Assembly (NCBI GenBank): GCA_016647705.1
Contig: CM028329.1
Span: forward strand, 13,293,910-13,357,909
DNA length: 64,000 nucleotides
Direction of reading: 5' to 3'
Origin: Eucommia ulmoides
Lineage: Eukaryota > Streptophyta > Magnoliopsida > Garryales > Eucommiaceae
Shown: piece by piece, positions 33,830-44,631 of the stretch
Layout: every line of letters starts with the position of its first letter
Numbering within the stretch: the first letter of the stretch is position 1
The notes under the pieces: generated by a model
Database searches by the model: none
What the model saw: only the letters and a program-made list of their open reading frames with translations
Told to the model about the DNA's origin: nothing
Translations under genes and position numbers: made by a program

Positions 33830-36800
33830 GATGTCTAAAACACCAGTGTATGATGCATGCGATATAACTGAGCTAGAGTGCGATAAGTATGATTTCAATA
33901 CAGAACTAGACCATGACCCGATGGGAGTGGAAGCAGAAGATGACTCTTGCCAGCCAGACGATGGTGAGATTCGAAAAGCTTTCACGGAGTTCGAGAACAA
34001 GCCGATTCCCAGTAACGATGAGACCGAGTTGATAAACTTGGGGACCTCGGAAGAGTTGAAGGAAGTAAAGATTGGATCAGCTCTCATGACTCTGGAAAAG
34101 AAAGAGTTGACAACGCTCTTAATTTCCTACCAAGATATCTTTGCCTAGTCCTACGATGACATGGTAGGACTGGACAAGAGTATCGTGGCCCATAAGCTGC
34201 CGCTAAAGCCGGGGAGTGTACCAGTCAAACAAAAGTTGAGGAAACTAAGGCTCGCTGTCAGTCTCGAGGTCAAGGAGGAGATCGTGAAGCAATTCAATGC
34301 CCGAATTATTGAAGTCTGTAACTACAGTGAATGGCTCTCAAATGTCGTTCCCGTGCCAAAGTCCTCAGGAAAAATCAGAGTCTGCGTGGACTATCGTGAT
34401 CTCAACCGGGCGAGTCCAAAAGATGATTTTCTACTGCCAAACATTCACATCATCATCGACAATACTGCGGGGCGAAAGCTCTATTCTTTCGCCGATGGGT
34501 TCTCTGGCTATAATCAGATTCTGATGGATGAGAAAGATCGAGAAAAGACAGCCTTCACTACCCCATGGGGAGTCTTTTGCTATAGGGCGATGCCTTTCGG
34601 TCTCAAAAACGCCGGGGCAATATACCAAAGAGCAATGACGACCCTATTTCATGATATGATGCACAAGGAGATGGAGGTATATGTTGATGACATGATCGTT
34701 AAATCACAGGAGAACGAGGATCATCTCTGCCATTTGAAAAAGGTGTTCGACAGACTTCGAAAGTACCAGCTCAAGCTCAATCCAGCAAAATGCGTGTTTG
34801 GGGTGGCTTCCGGAAAACTTCTTGGTTTCATGGTAAATCGCCATGGAATCGAGATTGATCCTGCAAAGACGAAGGCCATTCGTGAGATGCCGCCGCCGAG
34901 AAATGAGAAAGAAATCCGAGGTTTTCTGGGGCGATTAAATTTCATAGCCCGATTCATCTTCCAACTCACTGCCACTTGTGAGCCAATCTTCAAGCTACTT
35001 CGAAAAGAAAGTGACGGGCGATGGAATGCAGATTGCCAAAATGCCTTGGAGAAAATTAAAGTCTATCTAACGAATCCTCCCGTTCTAGTGCCGCCTCGGG
35101 AGAAGGTTCCGTTATTACTATATTTGTCAGTTCTCGACTCCTCCATGGGAGCTATTCTTGGGCAACTCGATAAATCTGGAAAGAAGGAGCAAGCCATCTA
35201 CTACCTCAGTAAGCGCTTCACAAAGTATGAGAAAAATTATACCTTGCTGGAGAGAACCTGTTGTGCATTGGCTTGGTCCGCTCAAAGACTGCGCCATTAT
35301 ATGCTCTCACTGACTACCTACCTGATAGCCAGGATGGATCCCTTAAAATACATCTTCGAGAAGCCGATTCTGTCAGGAAAAGTTGCAAAATGGCAGATGC
35401 TGCTGACGGAGTTCGATATCATCTACAAGACCCAAAAGTCAGTAAAGGGTCAGGCGATAGCAGATTAGTTGGCTAGTTGTCCAGCTCAAACGGATAATCA
35501 TCCTCTTGAGACGCTATTCCCTGACGAGTCGATTCATGCAGTGGATGAAGAAAATGAGGAAACAGTCTGGAAAATGTATTTTGATGGAGCAGTGAACTCT
35601 CGAGGGGCTGGAATCGGAGCCGTTCTGGTTTCTCCGGGCAAACAGCATTATCCAGTGGCTTCCAAGTTGAAGTTCCAGAGCACAAATAATCGAGCTGAGT
35701 ACGAAGCCTGTATTCTGGGACTCCAGCTGGCTGTCGATATGAAAATCAAAGAATTGCTAGTGTTCGGAGATTCTGAGCTGATAATCAATCAGGTGATGGA
35801 TAAATATGCCACGAGAGATCCGACCTTGATAGCCTATAACAATCACCTCCTGGAGTTGTGCGAGCAATTTACAATAATAGAATTTGAAAGCATACCGAGG
35901 CTAAAAAATGACTTCGCCGATGCCTTAGCTACCTTGGCATCTATGATATCTATCACTCGAGAGGATGATAATATCATTCCGGTGGTGATCCGAGTTCAAC
36001 GCCGACCGGCCCACTGCTACCAGCTTGAATCTGAGCCAGCCAAAGACTCGTGGTACCATGACATAAAAAACTTTCTGAAAAATCAGGAGTACCCGGAAGG
36101 GGCATCAAGTGTTGATCGAAAAACTCTCCAGAGGTTAGCAGGCCAATTCTTCCTAAGCGGGGAGACACTGTACAAACGCTCCCCTGACATGGGCCTGTTG
36201 AGATGTGTTGGAGTCGAAGAGGCCATCCAGTTGATGAAAGAGGTCCATGGTGGCATATGTGGACCTCACATGAGCGGCTTCATGCTTGCCAAGAAGATCC
36301 TGAGGACCAGTCATTTTTGGCTAACGATGGAAAGCGACTGCGTGCAGTTTGTTCGAAGATGCCATAAGTGTCAGATTCATGGTGATCAAATCCATGTCCC
36401 ACCTTCGCACCTTCATTGCTTGGCGGCCCCATGGCCCTTCTCAATGTGGGGTATGGACGTTATTGGGGAAGTTACCCCTAAGGCGCCGAGTGGTCATCGC
36501 TTTATCCTGGTGGCAATTGATTATTTTTTAAAGTGGGTAGAAGCCGTTTTCTTAACCCGAGTGACTCAAAAGATAGTAGCTCGATTCATCAAAGAAAATA
36601 TTGTGTCAAGATACGGTTTGCCGCAAACATTGATAACCGACAATGCTAAAAACCTAAAGGGTTCAGAAATACAGAAAATATGTCAGCAGTTCAAGATCGA
36701 GCACAAAAACTCAGCGCCTTACCGTCCAAAAATGAATGGAGCAGTGGAAGCCGCCAACAAAAATATAAAGAAAATTCTCCGGAAGATGATTAACAATTAT

Positions 36801-37298
36801 AAAGAGTGGGATGATATGCTGCCATATGCTTTGATGGCTTACCGAACCTCGGTTCGGACCTCGACAGGGGCAACCTCCTATTCTCTGGTTTATGGCACAG
36901 AAGCGGTGATACCAGCCGAGGTGGAAATTCCATCTCTACGAGTACTCATAGAGGCCGAGCTTGATGAAACTGAATGGGTACAACAACGGTTGGACCAACT
37001 TTGTTTAATCGATAAAAAGCGGCTGACAGCGATATGCCACGGACAGTGTTACAGACAGAGGATTACTAGAGCTCATGATAAACGGGTATACCCTAAAGTC
37101 TTCAAGGTCGGTGAGTTAGTTTTGAAGAAAATCTTTCCTTTCCAAGATGAAGCTAAGGGTAAGTTCGCGCCAAATTGGGAAGGTCCTTTTGTTGTTCATA
37201 AGGCTTTAAGCGGTGGAGCGCTGATTCTCCAGGAAATGGATGGTGATGTATTTCCCGAGCCCCTAAACTCGGATTCCGTAAAGAAATACTTTGCCTAA
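33830..37298 (+). pseudogene. Element B RT, RNase H, second RNase H and integrase
   Basis: After an acidic linker, RT starts ~34200: RVCVDYRDLNRASPKD, FADGFSGYNQI, MPFGLKNAGAIYQR and the catalytic VYVDDMIVKS at ~34680. The first RNase H is at ~35100-35440. The archaeal-type RNase H (35560-35940) has YFDGAVNSRGAG, NNRAEYEA and FADALATLAS. Integrase (36230-37100) has HGGICGPH, CHKCQIHGD, WGMDVIGEV, ITDNAKNL and GAVEAANKN, and ends with a PNWEGPFVV C-terminal domain before TAA 37296. Only two stops interrupt it: TAG 34146, at a Trp position (DIFA before SYDDM), and TAG 35466, between the two RNase H domains. Confidence 0.9.
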
Positions 37299-37436
37299 TA
37301 AATGTCCTTATTTTCTAAGTAAGTTTATTTCAATTTGTGATTATCTGTTGCTTCAAAAAAAAAAAAAAAAAAAAATACGGCTCGAACATGGTGAAAACTC
37401 GAAAGGGCGCTATGAGAAAAATGTAGAGACCGTGTC

Positions 37437-37472
<36 letters not shown>

Positions 37473-37866
37473 AGTTAGATCACTCATAGGGGCATTTTTG
37501 GAATTCCCACTACGGTTGACTTCCATTGACCGTAAGACTTTTCTGTGTTCGGAACTTGATGGATTTGAGCAAGAGTTGGAATCTGTGAAAAGGAACATCG
37601 AATATGGCTCAAATTTGCATTGAAATCATACTTGTCAGACAATCCGGCTTGAAATCTCGCAGTCAACATATCTGGTGATAAAGATACCTGTTTGGGGTAA
37701 GGTTTTACACGTTTTTCCATATTTGGTTAAATCAGTTTTGCAGGATTTGAAAAATACAAAGCAAGCATGAGTATGTGATTCTCCTAAGTACTGAGGATGC
37801 CTAGTAGAAAAGAGAAAGTGAGAATCGGCGGGTGCAGAGAAATAAAGGCTGATAGGGATGTTGTCC

Positions 37867-37898
<32 letters not shown>

Positions 37899-38477
37899 AA
37901 AAAAACAGACCCTGCCAACAACCCGGAGAAAACCTCCAGAAAGTACATCTCTAAGATTGACGGAAGGATGAAACGGAAAAATCTCCCAATACTGTCCCGT
38001 GACCCGAGAAAGTCAAGCGCCATCAAATGAGGGATTGCGATGGAAAAGAGGGGGACGGAATTGCTAGTCGTCAGGAGTGACAAGTTTTTCAAACTAAATT
38101 TTCATGTTGCATGTGTTTTTTGTCCAATTACAGGGTTTTCAAAGGACAGGGAAGCATGGATTTCTCTCTCACAAAGACTTCTTACCTTCCGGTTCAAATT
38201 AGAAACTTTTATTACTAAAAGTTCCAAAGCTCTAAATGAGCGTCCAGGTATGCGTTTTGCCCCGAAAAGGGCGAAAAGTGAACTACGCCAAACTTAATCC
38301 TCGGCATAATACTAAGGTACGCAGGCAATCTATAAATGTTCGGTCATCTGAAAGTTCGGCTGGGGCACATTTATATCTTTGTTCTCTCATTCTGACTCAG
38401 TCACAAGTGGGGGCATATTTTATACTCTTGAACTTTCTTTAAGCCCCTGGCCAAGAGGGTTGGGGTACGAATAATTT
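37299..38477 (+). other. Element B 3' region with A-rich tracts
   Basis: Non-coding. Contains three long A tracts (~37356-37375, 37439-37470 and 37867-37904). Short frames of Lys or Phe runs here are by-products of those tracts. Confidence 0.7.
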
Positions 38478-38900
38478 TTATTACTCTAAACGATCCTCTA
38501 AACAGACACTTGTTCGTCATGAGTATCGTCATGAGTCATCATTTTATTACTCTAAACGATCCTCTAAACAGACACTTGTTCGTCATGAGTATCGTCATGA
38601 GTCTCTTTTTTATTACTCTAAACAATCCTCTAAACAGACACTTGTTCGTCATGAGTATCGTCATGAGTCATCATTTTATTACTCTAAACGATCCTCTAAA
38701 CAGACACTTGTTCGTCATGAGTATCGTCATGAGTCCTTTTTTTATTACTCTAAACAATCTTCTAAACAGACACATGTTCGTTATGAGTATCGTTAGAAGT
38801 CATTTTTTTTTACTTTAAACGATCCTCTAAACGGACATTTGTTTATCATGAACATCGTCATGAGTATTCTTTTATTACTCTAAACGTACACGTATTCGTC
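38478..38900 (+). repeat. 65-bp tandem array in 3' region of B
   Basis: About six units start TTATTACTCTAAACGATCCT at intervals of ~65 bp. Each contains GTTCGTCATGAGTATCGTCA. Units alternate between a TCATCATTTTA and a TCYYTTTTTTA ending, which suggests a dimeric higher-order unit. Confidence 0.88.
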
Positions 38901-39029
38901 ATGAATCATTTTATTTTATTTGTTCTATTATTGAAAAATACACTAAAAATAAAAATAAATAAAGATAAAATGGGACGATCAAAATGACGTGGTCTTTTAT
39001 CTTTGTCAAGCAAGTGGGACTTACATGAC

Positions 39030-39042
39030 AAAGAGGGGCAGC
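39030..39042 (+). other. Polypurine tract of element B
   Basis: AAAGAGGGGCAGC abuts the 3' LTR. Confidence 0.75.
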
Positions 39043-41021
39043 TGTAGACACGGCATTTTGACCGCTTCGCAAAAAAAATATACTTTATTTTATAGTTATT
39101 TTTATTTTATTTTTCTATTTATTTTATTTTGATTGTACCGTATTTGTGCGGTTTAATACTGTTAAATTAAGTTTTATTAATCACTTAAGTAAATTAAATA
39201 TTAGTAATTAATTAATTTATTTTTTTTTGGTTTTGTAGATTTTTCGAAGTGGAATAAAAACGCGTTAATTCGGAACAAAATGGACAAGAAAAGACGAGAA
39301 CGAGAGAGGCCTGGACCGAACGCGGGGCGGGGGGACTGCAAAGGGGTCGCCGGTGCGACCAGTGGACTGGCCGCATGTGCGACCAGCTTTAAAGCTGGCC
39401 GCACATGCGGCCAGCAGGGGGGGTGTCCCCCCTGCTTTTGGGTGCACCAAATTCGGTGCACCCAATTCGGTGCACCCACCTCTTTTTTTATTATTTTTTT
39501 TTACTTTTTTGTTTGTTGTTTGTCGGCAAATTCTACTTTTCCTTCCTATAAATATAGGAAGGATCACAAGAGGGAAGGGAGAGATTTTTGGGGTGGAAGA
39601 AATTTTTTGAGAGAAATTTTTGTAAGGGAGAGGAGAAATCTGAAATTTTTTTTGAAGAAAATAATATTATTTTCATTTTATTGTAATTTTGAAGAAGAAA
39701 AATCTCCAAGAAGGTGGTAAATTTTCATATGTTGTAAATCTTACTCTTATTTTTTTAAATTGTTAGTATACTAATTTTTTTTTGTAAATTAGATTTTTTT
39801 TTCTTCTTCCTTTATTATTTATTTATTTATTTATTACTTTTTATTTTCTTTTTATTTACTTATTTATTTTTTTGTTATTATTATTATTATTATTTTTTTT
39901 TTTTTTTTTTTTTTTGTAATACGAGGTGGAAAATTCCCAACCTTCAATTTGAATGGCTAAGATTTAGAAGGGAATTACTCTCCTCGATGCGTGTGTACGG
40001 GTGTTTTATTTAATTTGTATTAAATATAATGTGCTAACAATACGAGGTGGAAAATTCCCAACCTTCAATTTGAATGGCTAAATTTAGAAGGGAATTACTC
40101 TCCTCGATGCGAGTGTGCGGGTGTTTTATTTAATTTGTATTAAATATAATGTGCTAACAATACGAGGTGGAAAATTCCCAACCTTCAATTTGAATGGCTA
40201 AATTTAGAAGGGAATTACTCTCCTCGATGCGAGTGTGCGGGTGTTTTATTTAATTTGTATTAAATATAATGTGCTAACAATACGAGGTGGAAAATTCCCA
40301 ACCTTCAATTTGAATGGCTAAGATTTAGAAGGGAATTACTCTCCTCGATGCGTGTGTGCGGTTGTTTTATTTAATTTGTACTAAATATAATGTACTAACA
40401 ATATGAGGTGAAAAATTCCCAACCTTCAATTTGAACGGCATAAATTTAGAAGGGAATTACTCTCCTCGATGTGTGTGTGCGGGTGTTTTATTTAATTTAA
40501 ATATAATGTGCTAACAATACGAGGTGGAAAATTCCCAACCTTCAATCAGAACGGTCTAGGTTTAGAAGGGGGATCACTTCCCTCAAATGTGTGTGTATGT
40601 GTATATAAGGAGGATTTAAAATAAAATAAGAACATTCGGATTTAAATTCTAATTGGACTTAATCGGATAAGGTACCGTCTTTGGACGGGCGTCTTAGGGT
40701 GCTTGACACCTTCCCCGAGTGTAACTGACCCCCGAACTCTTTAAACGAATCTCTGGTTAGACCATATTATTTTGGAGTCAAATTTTACTTAAGTCATTTT
40801 TAAATTATTTTCAAAAAAGAAAAATATGGTGACCTAGCACATCATTTAAACCCAATGCTAGGTGACGACTCTTTTTTCTAAAACAGGCTTAAGTACATTT
40901 TAATGAGAAAATCGACGTTTTTAAAAAAACCCTTTTCGTTTTACCAGCGCCAAGCATACATAAACATATATCTATATATATATTTGTTTTTGATTTTCTC
41001 TGGAAAATTGGGGTGCGTTCA
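39043..41021 (+). repeat. 3' LTR of element B
   Basis: 1,979 bp, 138 bp longer than the 5' LTR. The excess is mainly one extra 120-bp unit (six units from 39918 to 40610), plus a longer T tract and an extra TTCGGTGCACCCAA near 39465. Confidence 0.92.
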
Positions 41022-41198
41022 GCGATCAAGGTGTTAACGTCCTTGAAGGCAGTCCTCAAGACCTTGTCTCTCAGCTCGCAAATCAATCGGCTCGGTTCTG
41101 GTCTTTTCTTCTTGGGCGTCTCCTTAGTTGTAGGAAGTCACGGAAACAAATGTATCAATGCATAGACCATATTGAAAACACCAAACCGAACGCTCCCC

Positions 41199-42128
41199 TT
41201 ACGGGGTCCCAGCTTTACCAACTCTTCCCCATTCCATCTGGAGGGGGTATCTTCCTTCTTCTTCCAGGCCGGCCTGCCAACCGCTCCCTCCGATATAGAA
41301 GAACTGGGGCTTCCATCGATGAATGGAAGAGTCCAGGTCCTTCAGGAAAGTTGACCTGGACGAAATGTAACACCACCCAGCGCCCCGAGGGAGTGGCTTA
41401 AGGAAGAACAGAGCCCTGAAAAGGTCAATGCTCGACTTGAGTCCCTCGGCCTGGAAGATGATGTACGAAGCCACCAGGGCTCTAATACCGTTCGGAGCAA
41501 TTTGTGACGGACACAAATAGTACTCCTCACAGATGGCCCTGACCCACCAGTGGAGGAGAAATCGAAGACCAGCCTCTAGCTGTTTCCTATATACTATCAT
41601 AAATCCAGCTGGTGGCATGCAAGCCCGATTGTCGGGCCCAGGAACAAGTGTCGTGACCTCCTCTGGAATGAAGAACTCACTCCGACAGGAGAGCACGACT
41701 TTCTCGTTTATGGTTGTTTTAATTTTCCAAACCGGACTCGAGGGCGGGACCTTTACGAACAACTTCTCTGGCCCGACATTATGCACCTCGTTTTCACGAA
41801 GCAACTGCGGAATGGAGACGCCGGTGTGGATCTCCACCACAGTGATGGGTTCGGGATGGACCCCGACCCCAGCGTCAAGTGATGTGGAAGCCCCAATACT
41901 CTCGTCGGCACGACTCACCACGAAGGCACGGTCTTCCAGGCATGACTGGATAGCACCACTCGTTTCGTAGATTCTAGCCATGGCACTCGAGGAGGCGTCT
42001 CCCGGAGCGGGGTGCCTCTCCACCCTAAATTGAGGGGAGCTGGGGGACGACTGGTCCGAGGAGCCGGACTCCGATCCGTCCGAAGAACCAGAAGACGAAA
42101 AAGAAGAGTAAGAAGGGGTTCCCGACAT
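41199..42128 (-). pseudogene. Antisense extra ORF of element A (plant 'putative gypsy-type transposon' protein)
   Basis: The minus-strand frame starts MSGTPSYSSFSSSGSSDGSE at 42128, although it is open from 42239. After a Ser-rich N-terminus it contains PPAGFMIVYRKQLEAGLRF, YYLCPSQIAPNGIRALVA, LFRALFFLKPL and KPQFFYIGGSGW. This layout matches the plant family annotated as putative gypsy-type transposon/Transposase_28, found as an antisense extra ORF between pol and the 3' LTR in Retand-like Tat elements. About 310 codons stay open, then the frame is lost near 41199, before the expected coiled-coil C-terminus. Its function is not known. It lies just outside B, in the tail of A. Confidence 0.7.
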
Positions 42129-42240
42129 TTTGTTCGGACACAAAGAAGCCAAGAAAACCAAAAGAGAATACCAGTATCGGGGAGGAAGAAGGGGCTCTAG
42201 ACTTTTCGCAAATGTCAAATGAATGGTAGGGGCCACCATT

Positions 42241-42400
42241 TATAAAAGACAAATGTGCCCAGACGAAAGGTCGCAAAGGCCAACGGCTGGGAACACCTTG
42301 GTTTGCACGCCCCTGCCACGTGGAACCCATCCAACGATGGTGGAGTGACCTATCACACGACTCAGAATATGGGGCACGTGTGCCACGTTCTGTCACGTGG
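42241..42400 (-). promoter_or_regulatory. Candidate promoter of the antisense ORF
   Basis: On the minus strand a TATAAATGG box lies ~110 nt upstream of the ATG at 42128. Three CACGTG G-boxes follow further upstream at 42317-42322, 42375-42380 and 42394-42399. The combination reads as a plant promoter facing the antisense ORF. Confidence 0.5.
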
Positions 42401-42404
42401 GAAG

Positions 42405-43690
42405 GGGGAAGGCTCTCAAATTTCCCACCCTCAAAATTTTCAAAGGCATGGAAATGGCCGAGCTCACGAACCTATGGGGTCGCAGCTCGGACAAAATCAA
42501 AAGGTGGAAGTCTCTCAAACTTCACACCCTCAAAATTTTCTAAGGCATGGAAATGGCCGAGCTCACGACCCTACGGGCTCTCAGCTCGGACAAAATCAAA
42601 AGGGGGAAGGCTCTCAAACTTTCCACCCTCAAAATTTTCTAAGGCATGGAAATGGCCGAGCTCACGACCCTACGGTCTCTCAGCTCGGACAAATTCCAAA
42701 GGGGGAAGGCTCTCAAACTTCCCACCCTGAAAATTTTCTAAGGCATGGAAATGGCCGAACTCACGACCCTACGGGCTCTCAGCTTGGACAAAATCAAAAA
42801 GGAGAAGGCTCTCAAACTTCCCACCCTCAAAATTTTTTAAGGCATGGAAATGGCCGAGCTCACGACCCTACGGGCTCTTAGCTCGGACAAAATCAAAAGG
42901 GGGAAGGCTCTCAAACTTCCCACCCTCAAAATTTTCTAAGGCATGGAAATGGCCGAACTCACGACCCTACGGGCTCTCAGCTCGGACAAATTCCAAAGGG
43001 GGAAGGCTCTCAAACTTCCCACCCTCAAAATTTTCTAAGGCATGGAAATGGCCAAGCTCACGACCCTACGGGCTCTCAGCTCGGACAAAATCAAAAGGGG
43101 GAAAGCTCTCAAACTTCCCACACTGAAAATTTTCTAAGGCATGAAAATGGCCGAGCTCACGACCCTACGGGCTCTCAGCTCGAACAAATTCCAAAGGGGG
43201 AAGGCTCTCAAACTTTCCACATTAAAAATTTTCTAAGGCATGGAAATGGCCGAACTCACGACCCTACGGGCTCTCAGCTCGGACAAAATCAAAAAGGGGA
43301 AGGCTCTCAAACTTCCCACACCGAAAATTTTTTAAGGCATGGAAATGGCTGAGCTCACGACCCTACGGGCTCTCATCTCAGACAAATTCCAAAGGGGGAG
43401 GAAGGCTCTCAAACTTCCCACACTGAAAATTTTCTAAGGCATGGAAATGGCCGAGCTCACGACCCTACGGGCTCTCAGCTCGGACAAATTCCAAAGGGGA
43501 AAAGCTCTCAAACTTCCCACACTGAAAATTTTCTAAGGCATGAAAATGACCGAGCTCACGACCCTACGGGCTCTCAGTTCCGACAAAATCAAAAGGGAGG
43601 AGGCTCTCAAACTTCCCACACTGAAACAGTTCAGAGGCAGTGACACTGGCCGACCTCACGACCCTGACGGACTCTCAGCTCGGACAAATT
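42405..43690 (+). repeat. 99-bp tandem array before the 3' LTR of A
   Basis: About thirteen units with the core GGAAATGGCCGAGCTCACGA recur at 42450, 42549, 42648 and so on to ~43641. The period is 99 bp, with one 102-bp unit near 43400. Later units are more diverged. A 99-bp period equals 33 codons, so long frames stay open by arithmetic. Confidence 0.93.
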
Positions 43691-43938
43691 TTTTTTAAAA
43701 AAAAAAAATGATTATGAATTGCCGAACTCAAGACTCTACGGGTTCTCAGCTCGGCCACTTTTAACAAAGGCAAAGTTCCCCAGACTCTACTCTTTACCTT
43801 TCGTTTTCCAGTCGTTTCTCCTCTCAGGGATCTGTGGTATGCCACTATCGCATTTTGACCCCGATGTCCTCACCTCCCACTACTTACTTACTCCTTCAAA
43901 ATCCCGAGGCCGTCACGTTTCACTCCTGCCCTCGGGAC

Positions 43939-43950
43939 TTGGGGGGCAAC
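43939..43950 (+). other. Polypurine tract of element A
   Basis: TTGGGGGGCAAC precedes the 3' LTR start. Confidence 0.6.
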
Positions 43951-44631
43951 GGATATAGGTAAATCTGGTAAGGGACATCACGGGGTCAAAAGTTCACCCA
44001 GTTATAGAAAAACGGCCGGAGCGAGGGCTAAAAAACCCCTCAATACTGAGCTGGAGTGTCCCCCAGCCGAACTGAGGGTCGTCGCAGTGAAGAGACCAGG
44101 ACCGACGAGCTGAGGTCCGACCTCTCGAATTGACGATCTGTGGCACCCTTTGCTCGCCACCACAGCACTCGGGAGTTCGCCAGGCCGATGTGAGGCCATG
44201 GCCCATGGGCCTCCAGTTATGAGCTCAAAAGCCAGCCTAGAGGATTAAAGGGTTGACCTGTCTGCTCATTGGTTGTCCAGCAGATTAGGTTAATTAACCT
44301 GAGCTCCCCCCCCTAAATTCGCGGCACTAATCAAGTGCTGGCGCCTATAAATACACCGGGGCATCCACTGCCCAACGATACGTGACCACTACTGAATTCA
44401 ATCTATATTTTCAGCCCTCCACTTCGGAATACTTATCCTCATGCCGGAGGGACTTACTGGGAACCACCCCAGTGGGTCTTTGTGCAAGTACTGTGTGCAG
44501 AAGATTGGAGTCCTGCTCGGAGCCCGTCACCACCCCTGAACTCAGCTTGCTATTGCATTACTGGTCGCCCTCCGCCTCAGGTATTCTCCCCGGACCATAC
44601 TGTTGGCCAACACCACTTTTTGGCATCAACA
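43951..44631 (+). repeat. 3' LTR of element A
   Basis: 681 bp. The first base pair reads GG instead of TG; the end is CATCAACA. A TATAAATACA box is conserved near 44346. Confidence 0.88.

Larger units (their letters stand above)
27822..41021 (+). mobile_element. Ty3/gypsy Tat/Ogre-like retrotransposon B
   Basis: LTRs at 27822-29662 and 39043-41021 are nearly identical apart from copy-number changes in repeats. Both start TGTAGACACGG and end GTGCGTTCA. GCGAT flanks the element at 27817-27821 and 41022-41026. The interior has gag, zinc region, protease and G-patch in one frame. A putative intron follows, then RT, RNase H, archaeal-type RNase H and integrase in another frame, and a long 3' region with a 65-bp tandem array. 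The dual RNase H and the intron between protease and RT are features described for Ogre and related Tat elements. It is disabled by at least five nonsense codons but is clearly younger than A. Confidence 0.9.
21257..44631 (+). mobile_element. Ty3/gypsy Tat-lineage retrotransposon A (dead, hosts B)
   Basis: LTRs at 21257-21936 and 43951-44631 share most bases. Flanks are GTGTT (21252-21256) and GTGTC (44632-44636), a 5-bp duplication with one transition. The order is PBS, gag, protease, RT, RNase H, a second (archaeal-type) RNase H, integrase, then an antisense extra ORF and a 99-bp tandem array before the polypurine tract. The second RNase H and the extra ORF are marks of the Tat lineage (Retand-like). 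Nine in-frame nonsense codons and at least two frameshifts disable it. Element B entered its integrase tail. Confidence 0.88.

Noticed and set aside
37291-38092. Lys- or Phe-run frames
   Set aside because: Products of long A tracts in the 3' region of B.
42255-42881. Open frame of about 208 codons through the 99-bp array
   Set aside because: The period is divisible by three, so an open unit stays open. The protein is a pure repeat with no start context or domain.
42405-43690. Regular repeats resembling a CRISPR-like array
   Set aside because: Plant nuclear context, units are contiguous with no unique spacers, and they sit inside a retrotransposon.
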